Of a stretch of DNA of 21,109 nt, positions 15,198 to 21,109 are shown one piece after another. Within the stretch, counting starts at the first letter, position 1. Every line of letters begins with the position of its first letter. A program made the translations under genes and the position numbers. The notes under the pieces were generated by a model that searched no databases, had not been told where the DNA came from, and was given only the letters and a program-made list of their open reading frames with translations. This stretch comes from Phycisphaerales bacterium (lineage in GTDB: Bacteria; Planctomycetota; Phycisphaerae; SM23-33), in NCBI GenBank assembly GCA_003153915.1, contig PMBX01000176.1:1-21109 (forward strand), in the 5' to 3' direction.

Positions 15198-15599
15198 ATG
15201 CACACGGAAACGTTTGATGTCCGCACACATCGCCGGGGTGAGTTTATCGACATCACCGCGCAGGTTGGCCGCATCGTCGCCGCATCGGGCGTTCAGGAAG
15301 GCGTCGTCACTGTCTTCGTGCCCCACACCACCGCCGGACTGACAATCAACGAGAACGCAGATCCCGACGTGGTCCATGACATACTGGCCCAACTGGACGA
15401 GGCTGTCCCCTGGCGGAAGGAGTTCTACCAGCACACAGAGGGCAACAGCGCCGCCCACGTAAAAAGCTCCCTTCTCGGCTGCTCCACGACCATCCCCCTC
15501 CATACCGGCAGGATGACCCTGGGCACGTGGCAGGCGGTTTATTTCTGTGAATTCGACGGCCCGCGGACGCGACAGGTCATCGTCACCATCACCGGCTGA
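15198..15599 (+). CDS. YjbQ-family (UPF0047) protein
   Basis: This 133-residue protein matches the small YjbQ/UPF0047 family end to end: 'GVVTVFVPHTTAGLTINENADPDV' style, 'NSAAHVKSSLLG' and 'GRMTLGTWQAVYFCEFDGPR', with the conserved His and Glu residues thought to bind a metal. E. coli YjbQ has been linked to a thiamine-phosphate-synthase-like side activity, but the true role is unclear. The ATG at 15198 follows GGGAG at 11 nt spacing; an in-frame ATG at 15177 has no ribosome site. It precedes birA by about 20 bp. Confidence 0.88.
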   Translation: MHTETFDVRTHRRGEFIDITAQVGRIVAASGVQEGVVTVFVPHTTAGLTINENADPDVVHDILAQLDEAVPWRKEFYQHTEGNSAAHVKSSLLGCSTTIPLHTGRMTLGTWQAVYFCEFDGPRTRQVIVTITG

Positions 15600-15618
15600 T
15601 AAGATCGGATATTGTGTC

Positions 15619-16635
15619 ATGGACAGCGTCAATCGCCTCATCGAGCTGCTCTATGACCGCTTGGGACAATCCGTCTCCCTGGACGAGGCCGCCTCGGCAG
15701 CGGGTGGCAGGGGAAAACTGGAAAAACTTTGGCCGCTGGTCGCTCAGCGCGGGCATCGCGTGGTGTTCTCCCCCGCGGGCGCCTGCCTGGTCCTGCCCAC
15801 GGCGATGGACGCGCGGCTCATCGAGCGAGATCTTGATACACGACGGGTGGGCAGGAACGTCATCTGCTTCCCGCAGGTGGATTCCACCAACGATGTTGCC
15901 TTCGACTCTGCCAGCCAAGCTGGCGCCGATGGATTGGCGGTCCTGGCGGAATGGCAGCGTCTGGGCCGTGGCAGGCTGGGACGACGATGGATCAGCCCGC
16001 CAGGAGCCAACGTGCTGCTTAGCGTGCTGTTGAACGATCCATCCGAGGCGCTTGGGCATGAGGCATTGACCATAGCAGCAGGGCTGGCCGTGGCGGAAGG
16101 AATCGAGGACGCCACGAACATTCCCTGCCGTCTGAAATGGCCCAATGATGTCCTACTGGAGGGCAGAAAAGTCGCCGGCGTGCTTGTGGAACTTAGGCGA
16201 TCCCGCAAGGGCCGCTGCGTGGTGATAGGAATCGGCGTCAATGCAAACGCCGCCCCCGATTCCCCGGACATACAGTCGCCTGCGACATGCCTGGCCGAGC
16301 ACATGGGCGAACCGCTCGACCGCACGGAAATCGTTCGCGGCCTGTTGCGGCGGCTCGACGGATGGGTCGCTCGGGTGGAGGCCGCCGACCTCGATGCCCT
16401 GCACACAGCCTGGCGGGACCGCTGCGCGATGATAAACCAGAGAATCGTGGTGGACTCCGGTGGCCGGCAGGTTACCGGAAGGGTGCTGGACATCAGCCCG
16501 CTGGAGGGACTGATCCTCTGCGACGACCACGGACACCGTCAGCACCTGCCGGCGGCCTGTTCCACGGTGGTGGGCATACGGCGGGGGGAAATCGAAGGCA
16601 AGCCCCGCCCCCCCCAGCGAAGGGAAAAGCGGTGA
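15619..16635 (+). CDS. birA: BirA, biotin-[acetyl-CoA-carboxylase] ligase
   Basis: This 338-residue enzyme forms biotinyl-AMP and attaches biotin to carrier proteins such as AccB. An N-terminal region (about 1-65, 'RLIELLYDRLGQSVSLDEAASAAG') looks like a winged helix, as in bifunctional BirA repressors. The catalytic core shows DSTND (88-92), the biotinyl-AMP loop GRGRLGRRW (116-124) and KWPNDVLLEGRKVAGVLVE (173-191). The C-terminal ~50 residues form the usual SH3-like cap. Whether the HTH still binds DNA is unknown; no biotin genes are nearby. The start at ATG 15619 has a weak GGAT upstream, and no in-frame alternative lies after the yjbQ stop. Its stop overlaps the GTG start of the next gene (GTGA). 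Confidence 0.93.
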   Translation: MDSVNRLIELLYDRLGQSVSLDEAASAAGGRGKLEKLWPLVAQRGHRVVFSPAGACLVLPTAMDARLIERDLDTRRVGRNVICFPQVDSTNDVAFDSASQAGADGLAVLAEWQRLGRGRLGRRWISPPGANVLLSVLLNDPSEALGHEALTIAAGLAVAEGIEDATNIPCRLKWPNDVLLEGRKVAGVLVELRRSRKGRCVVIGIGVNANAAPDSPDIQSPATCLAEHMGEPLDRTEIVRGLLRRLDGWVARVEAADLDALHTAWRDRCAMINQRIVVDSGGRQVTGRVLDISPLEGLILCDDHGHRQHLPAACSTVVGIRRGEIEGKPRPPQRREKR

Positions 16636-18785
16636 GAAAACTCTTGGCCATCGTCCAACCTCTGCCCGCCGAAAGGCTGATGGTGATCGGTCTGCTGGCC
16701 TCCGCCGGGTTGTGCGCCGGTTGCGTGACAATCCTATGGGGCTGGGCGTTGGATTCCTCCGCAACCACCACACTGACCGCCCTGGCGGCCCTGATGTTCG
16801 CCATCAGCCTGGCTGTGCGATTGCCGCGCCGGGCAGCTTGGGGCGTGCAGCGCCTCCTGGAGTGGCTCCAGGCCCGCCAGACCGCCATCTTGCCGTCCGC
16901 TCCGCCGTCTCCATCTCATCAGTCCGCCGGAGAAAGTCGCGCGCTGGCTCGCCTGTTGGGCCTCTCTGCCGCGCTGGCGGCACTGGGGGCGGGTCTGAGC
17001 ATCCTGTTGATGCCCGTCCTGTCCGACGCCAGCGAGGAACTGACCCGCCGGTTCCTGTGGACTGAGTCGAGTTGGACGATAACCAAGGGACTGCTTCAGT
17101 TCCTGGGGGCGTTCCCGCTGGCCCTGGGACTATCGGTCCTGTTGCTGGCGACGGGGCTGATCCGACATGATCGAGGCCGGGATGGATTCGCCTCTGCTTT
17201 GTGGGACTGGACCTGGGGAGCCTGCCTGGCGTCGGCGGCGTTGGCGTTGGCCTGGCGGGCAGGAGCGAATCTGCTGATCGTACTGTCATCGGCGGCGGCC
17301 GTGCTTGTCTTGGCCGCAACGATGTTGCTATGGCGGGCCGGACCGGTGATGCACCCTCGACGTTTTGTAGCGGAGGCGGAGCCTTGGGGTCTGCTGGCTC
17401 GTAGAGCGACGACCATCGGCGGTTTTGCCGCCTCTGCCGTGGCGATGCTGGTTCAGCTCCGTTCCCTTTGCGACATTTGGTCGGCCGGATTGGCCGGTCA
17501 GGCGGCCTGGGCGGCGATGTCTCTGGCGGTACTGACCGTATTCATGGGCCGCTATGACGAGCGGTCTCGCGCGGCGTCGTCGATCTCCGCCGTCGGCGGC
17601 GTGATCGGTCTGGTCTGCGGGTGTGTCATGCAATCGGCGATGGCGATGACCTGCCTGTGGGCACAAGAGGGCGGAAAGTCTTTCCTGGCGTTGGTCAGCG
17701 CGGTCTTGGCGGCGGCGGCTCAGATTCCACTGGCCGCGATACTGGGGATCGTCCTGTCGCGACAGCGACGATTGTTCGCCGCCGCCGGAGGGACTCCGCG
17801 AATCTTCCTGGCCGATGCCGCCAGCGGGGCCGGGGTGGGCATTGTGTTGTATATTCTGGCGCTGGCGGTCCAGGCGGTAGGGTGGCTGTTCCCGGTCCTG
17901 ATACTGGGAGTGCTGGCCGCAGGAGTGCTGCGCGGGATGCGTCTGGATCCTTCCGGCCGAGCTGTTCGCGCCTGGGCGGCCATCGGCGCGGTCCTGTGTT
18001 GTTCCATGGCCGCGACCTTGCTGGCGCCACTAACTCAACTGGCACGGCGGATCGGGGCGATCAGCCCGGCAGTAAACCTCAGCAGCGTTATCCGACCCGA
18101 TGCCGACGGCTCGGGGCGCCTCGATGGATACCTGCCATTCCACCCCACATGGCGCGGTGGGGGCGTCTCGGCAGCCTTGGAGGAAATCGCCGCTTCCCCC
18201 CAACACCGCGGGCGATGGTGGGTGCTGTCGGGATCGGACGGCGATATTCCGGCCGCCCCGGCGGGTGTTGCCATGACCCTTTCACCGCAGAGGCGACAGG
18301 ATCGCCTCGACTCGCCAAATCCCATCGCAACGGCCATCGACTTGCCCAACCCCGATATCCAGCGACGTAACTTCGACGTTATCCTGATGTGTACCGTCCC
18401 GGCGGACTCTCCCCAGGCATGGCGGTTCTACAACGATCGCGCCCTGCGTAAGTACCAGCGGCGACTTCGCGACGGCGGGTGCCTGATGGTCAGATTCCAG
18501 GTTAGCCTGAGCCATTGGGGCAAGGCGTTGGCTGTGGCCAAGACGTTTCACGAGATTGTCGGTTCAGGATGGGCGATCGTCGAGACGACCGCCGACCGGG
18601 CCGACTGGCTGCTGGTCGGTCCGGAATCCGCCGTGGCGCCGCCGTCACCGCACGAGGAGGTCTCTATCGTTGCTCTGTACAAACTGTGGGACAAATGGCC
18701 GTGGATTACCTCCATCCGCGCTACAAACCCCTCCAACACCGGACGGGACGAGATATCTCCAGCCAACGCCACCGACGCCCCGTAA
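16632..18785 (+). CDS. Polytopic membrane protein with degenerate spermidine-synthase-like C-terminal domain
   Basis: This is a protein of about 717 residues. Roughly residues 15-460 contain a dozen or more hydrophobic segments, beginning with 'LMVIGLLASAGLCAGCVTILWGW'. The C-terminal part (about 465-717) is soluble and contains 'NFDVILMC' (near 580), then 'RFYNDRALRKYQRRLRDGGCLMVRF', which resembles the strand-helix-strand around the active site of spermidine-synthase-like methyltransferase folds. The usual D-x-x-D type acidic pair is replaced, so catalysis is doubtful. Membrane/spermidine-synthase fusions are known in several phyla, without a settled role. The GTG at 16632 overlaps the birA stop by four bases and has AGGG about 8 nt upstream. 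The longer open frame from 16287 runs inside birA and is not used. Confidence 0.75.
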   Translation: MRKLLAIVQPLPAERLMVIGLLASAGLCAGCVTILWGWALDSSATTTLTALAALMFAISLAVRLPRRAAWGVQRLLEWLQARQTAILPSAPPSPSHQSAGESRALARLLGLSAALAALGAGLSILLMPVLSDASEELTRRFLWTESSWTITKGLLQFLGAFPLALGLSVLLLATGLIRHDRGRDGFASALWDWTWGACLASAALALAWRAGANLLIVLSSAAAVLVLAATMLLWRAGPVMHPRRFVAEAEPWGLLARRATTIGGFAASAVAMLVQLRSLCDIWSAGLAGQAAWAAMSLAVLTVFMGRYDERSRAASSISAVGGVIGLVCGCVMQSAMAMTCLWAQEGGKSFLALVSAVLAAAAQIPLAAILGIVLSRQRRLFAAAGGTPRIFLADAASGAGVGIVLYILALAVQAVGWLFPVLILGVLAAGVLRGMRLDPSGRAVRAWAAIGAVLCCSMAATLLAPLTQLARRIGAISPAVNLSSVIRPDADGSGRLDGYLPFHPTWRGGGVSAALEEIAASPQHRGRWWVLSGSDGDIPAAPAGVAMTLSPQRRQDRLDSPNPIATAIDLPNPDIQRRNFDVILMCTVPADSPQAWRFYNDRALRKYQRRLRDGGCLMVRFQVSLSHWGKALAVAKTFHEIVGSGWAIVETTADRADWLLVGPESAVAPPSPHEEVSIVALYKLWDKWPWITSIRATNPSNTGRDEISPANATDAP

Positions 18786-18860
18786 CCAAATGGACTGCGC
18801 CATGCCTCCGGGGATTATCTCCGCCAAGGGGGGCATTCACGTCCACGGCGGCGCAATAGA

Positions 18861-18900
18861 AAACCGCCGGTGGCCCGTCACGGACGACCGGCGGCTTAAA
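18861..18900 (-). terminator. Rho-independent terminator of the PEP-CTERM gene
   Basis: CCGCCGGT (18864-18871) pairs with ACCGGCGG (18887-18894), with a smaller CCGT/ACGG stem inside the loop. Read on the minus strand, the stem is followed by TTTTC, and it lies 27 bp beyond the PEP-CTERM stop. On the plus strand it may also limit readthrough from the membrane-protein gene, although no T-run follows there. Confidence 0.75.
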
Positions 18901-18920
18901 ATCAAAAGGTTATCGTAACG

Positions 18921-19799
18921 TTACGCCAAGCGGCGGCGAATGTATCCGCCGATCCCGCCCAGGCCCATCATGGCCCCGACGATCGTCAGCGGCTCGGGCA
19001 CGGGCGGCCCAGACATCACAGCGACGTTATTGATGACATCGTTGCCGCACTCCACCGTAATGTGCAGACCGAGTGGGCCCGTGCCCCCGCCCAGTAGTGA
19101 CATCGGGATGTCCCACTCATACAGCCACGTTCCGTTCTCGTTGGCCCCCATTCGTTGCCCGTAGTTGAACGTTTGCTGCTCAATGGAGACCTCGCCGGCA
19201 GTACCGACGAGGCGGTTGGCGTTTTCGACGACTCGCCACGGATTGACCTGCGCCGCGATGTTCGGATACCCGCCATACCCGCCGGACCCGGTAATAATAT
19301 CCAGGACATCCCCGCTTCCGTTGATGCGGTACAGCGAGGCGTCGCCGGCGTTCCAGTCCAAGCTGCCGACGGCGAAGTCATAGCCGGTCTGTTGTCCGCC
19401 CGGCACGTCCAGGAACAGATGCCCCAGGCCGTACGAGTGCTGCCAGGACGGCGAGTAGGTACTGAGCGCCGCCGAGGAGATTAACAGTACTTGAAGGCGG
19501 TTCTGTACGACCCGGCTATAGAAGGCCTCCATGTCGAAGGCCTCTCCCGTGGCCCCGCCGGGGCTGGGCACGTAACCGATATTCCAGGGATAATTCACCG
19601 GACTGGTGTTATTCTGCTCCACCCAGTACGTCACGTACGGCGACGGGGCCGGCGCCCACGAGGCCGGCGTGGATCCGAAGGGGGTCACACCCCAGTCGGT
19701 GATGTTGCCGGATGAATCGACTGTCAGGGCCGCGGCGGGTACCGTCAAAATCGCCACGACTACCAGCGCGAATACGGACTCTCTAACCTGCATACTCAT
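18921..19799 (-). CDS. PEP-CTERM surface protein with DOMON/CBM9-like domain
   Basis: This 292-residue exported protein has a signal peptide (residues 1-24, cleavage expected after AAA) and a typical C-terminal sorting signal: VPEP near 267, a hydrophobic helix, and RRR just before the end. Exosortase-type enzymes are thought to process such tails in bacteria with exopolysaccharide. The body contains 'AFDMEAFYSRVVQNRLQVLLIS' and 'LYEWDIPMSLLGG...LGLHITVECGNDVI' patterns that recall DOMON/CBM9-like beta sandwiches seen in other PEP-CTERM proteins; this is resemblance only. The ATG at 19799 has AAAGGAGG at 8 nt spacing; the frame's extension to 20009 is untranslated. A strong promoter lies about 200 bp upstream. 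No exosortase gene is in the window. Confidence 0.88.
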   Translation of the reverse strand: MSMQVRESVFALVVVAILTVPAAALTVDSSGNITDWGVTPFGSTPASWAPAPSPYVTYWVEQNNTSPVNYPWNIGYVPSPGGATGEAFDMEAFYSRVVQNRLQVLLISSAALSTYSPSWQHSYGLGHLFLDVPGGQQTGYDFAVGSLDWNAGDASLYRINGSGDVLDIITGSGGYGGYPNIAAQVNPWRVVENANRLVGTAGEVSIEQQTFNYGQRMGANENGTWLYEWDIPMSLLGGGTGPLGLHITVECGNDVINNVAVMSGPPVPEPLTIVGAMMGLGGIGGYIRRRLA

Positions 19800-20007
19800 T
19801 CTTACATCCTCCTTTGAGAATCGCTGTTGGACCATAATCAACATGTGCCGCCGCGGAGAGTCAAAACCTAGTACGACCAACAACTCCTGGAGCGTCCTGC
19901 GATAAGCCTGCCGAAGGGGCCTCCCGCTAAATCGGCCTGGGCAGAACCTCCATCCTACCGAACACTCCGAAACGGCACCTACACACGCCTCCAAATTTCC
20001 GTCCCTC

Positions 20008-20037
20008 ATTCTATCACGGAGGCGTCAAGATTGTCAA
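20008..20037 (-). promoter_or_regulatory. Promoter of the PEP-CTERM gene
   Basis: On the minus strand a perfect TTGACA (plus 20032-20037) and TAGAAT (plus 20008-20013) are spaced 18 bp. Transcription would begin near 20000. The -35 overlaps a second TTGACG nine bases downstream. Confidence 0.65.
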
Positions 20038-20162
20038 GTATTCTGCTGAACAAGAAAGATCAAGGCCTGTTGCGCCCGGGCTGTCTCGCCCCGGCCGGCC
20101 GTTGGTGAAATCAGCGAACCTACGCTGCAACTCTTGCTTGATACGCAAGTTAACACGGGCTG

Positions 20163-20191
20163 TTGCCCACAACCCCAGTGATTGCTACAAT
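20163..20191 (+). promoter_or_regulatory. Promoter of purL
   Basis: TTGCCC (20163-20168) and TACAAT (20186-20191) are spaced 17 bp, and TGC directly precedes the -10 as in extended -10 promoters. Transcription would begin near 20198, about 28 nt before the purL ATG. No PurR-like or PurD/guanine riboswitch sequence was seen. Confidence 0.55.
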
Positions 20192-20225
20192 GCCGTCTCG
20201 CGTATCGTCCGCCCTTGGAGTGGCA

Positions 20226-21109
20226 ATGAAGCATCGAATAGAAATTCGCCTCAAGGAAGGCGTGACCGATGCCCACGGAAGCTCGGTCCAGATCCAGGTG
20301 AGGGAACTTGGCATCGACCGCCTCGCCGGCGTGCGGTTCGTTCGCATCTTTTTCCTGATTGGGGATCTATCCGCGCAGGAAGCCGCCAGGATCGCCGAAG
20401 ACCTGCTGGTCGATCCGATCATCGAGGAGTATGTCCTCTGCGATGGCGGGGCAAACCCCCAAGTTTCCGCTCTGCTGGTGGAGGTCCATCTCAAGGAGGG
20501 CGTGATGGACCCGGTGGCCGCCTCGACGGAAAACGCGATTCGGGACATGGGCTACTCCATCGGCCGGGTGGTCACAGCAAGGCGCTACGAGTTGGCCGGC
20601 GACTTATCAGCCGGCCAGTGCCAACTGGTCGCGCGGCGGCTGTTGGCCAATCCGGTGATTGAGGATGTGTACTTTGAATCCTTCGCGCCTGCGGAGACGC
20701 CCGCGCGGCCTTATGAACTGCACATCACGGCAGTTCCCATCCGTGACCTTGACGAGGCGGGACTGATGAAGCTGTCTGAACAGGGTGACCTGTTCCTCAA
20801 CCTCGTCGAGATGAAGGCCATTCAGGACCACTACCGCCGCATCAGACGGGAACCGCGCGACGTGGAACTGGAGACCATCGCCCAGACCTGGTCGGAGCAT
20901 TGCGGCCACAAGACCTTCCGATCCGATGTTCGCCTGGCCGACACCGAGGGCAGGGAACTTCAGCGGGTCGGCAACCTGCTGAAGTCCACCGTGTTTGCCG
21001 CGACGCGACAACTGGCCAAGCCCTGGTGCATCAGCGTCTTCGAGGACAATGCCGGTGTTATCGCCTTCGACGAGACGCACGCGGTGTGCTTCAAGGTCGA
21101 GACGCACAA
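20226..21109 (+). CDS. purL: PurL with two N-terminal PurS-like domains (5' part, runs off window)
   Basis: The first 294 codons of phosphoribosylformylglycinamidine synthase, the fourth step of purine synthesis, are open to the window end. Residues 5-70 and 85-150 are two related PurS-like modules at an offset of about 80: LKEGV-x-D at 9-15 and 89-95, GDLSA at 46-50 and 125-129, and DPIIEEY against NPVIEDVY. They are followed by a PurL linker and the hallmark 'ETIAQTWSEHCGHKTF' (216-231), which belongs to the FGAM synthase active domain. In small-type systems PurS is a separate dimer; here a covalent pair replaces it. Whether a glutaminase domain (PurQ) is fused at the end cannot be seen. 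The ATG at 20226 has GGAG 5 nt upstream. Confidence 0.92.
   Translation, partial: MKHRIEIRLKEGVTDAHGSSVQIQVRELGIDRLAGVRFVRIFFLIGDLSAQEAARIAEDLLVDPIIEEYVLCDGGANPQVSALLVEVHLKEGVMDPVAASTENAIRDMGYSIGRVVTARRYELAGDLSAGQCQLVARRLLANPVIEDVYFESFAPAETPARPYELHITAVPIRDLDEAGLMKLSEQGDLFLNLVEMKAIQDHYRRIRREPRDVELETIAQTWSEHCGHKTFRSDVRLADTEGRELQRVGNLLKSTVFAATRQLAKPWCISVFEDNAGVIAFDETHAVCFKVETH

Larger units (their letters stand above)
19800..20225. other. Divergent intergenic region between PEP-CTERM and purL genes
   Basis: This gap of 426 bp carries two back-to-back promoters (20008-20037 minus, 20163-20191 plus). It leaves a leader of about 200 nt before the PEP-CTERM gene and about 28 nt before purL. I recognise no riboswitch in the long leader; a c-di-GMP aptamer was looked for by eye and not seen. 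Confidence 0.55.

Noticed and set aside
1..21109. CRISPR arrays, tRNA, rRNA and defence-island genes
   Set aside because: No regularly spaced repeats, no cloverleaf or rRNA signature and no recognisable defence protein were seen on either strand.

Overview
The window looks like a gene-dense chromosomal stretch of a GC-rich Planctomycetota bacterium, most plausibly class Phycisphaerae. This is inferred from a PEP-CTERM surface protein, a LexA with a non-proteobacterial winged helix, Shine-Dalgarno-led genes, a SpoIIE-type phosphatase and a large membrane protein with a spermidine-synthase-like tail. It was not tested by any search. No rRNA, tRNA or CRISPR array was recognised.

Layout. Bases 1-3357 hold truD (tRNA pseudouridine-13 synthase), a convergent AsmA-like inner-membrane protein whose stop overlaps that of truD, and a divergent DUF547 lipoprotein. 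Bases 3370-4655 (minus strand) hold tsaB (tRNA t6A synthesis) followed by a tandem-ACT protein. Bases 4773-5051 are a MITE-like element of about 273 bp with 19-20 bp perfect terminal inverted repeats, a possible TTA target duplication and strong internal hairpins. Bases 5066-8936 form a plus-strand run of metallophosphoesterase, yidC (TTG start) and a ROK-family sugar kinase. A stand-alone trpE follows, convergent with lexA. Bases 11213-12786 are gene-poor. They hold a good minus-strand promoter carrying GTTAGG direct repeats (a possible LexA operator), a 33-base hairpin, one small coiled-coil gene and an AT-richer intergenic island. Bases 12787-16635 hold maf, a DUF192 lipoprotein, a SpoIIE-type PP2C phosphatase, a YjbQ-family protein and birA, with start/stop overlaps suggesting coupling. 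The polytopic membrane protein overlaps birA by four bases (GTGA). A PEP-CTERM exported protein is read back toward it and ends in a strong terminator. The right edge carries the 5' part of a purL whose N-terminus contains two tandem PurS-like domains.

Together the genes are mainly housekeeping: tRNA modification (truD, tsaB), membrane protein insertion (yidC), tryptophan and purine synthesis (trpE, purL), biotinylation (birA), house-cleaning (maf) and SOS control (lexA). The less ordinary elements are the inverted-repeat element, the lexA upstream region, the membrane/spermidine-synthase-like fusion and the duplicated PurS module. I did not find evidence for a wholly new defence or mobile system.
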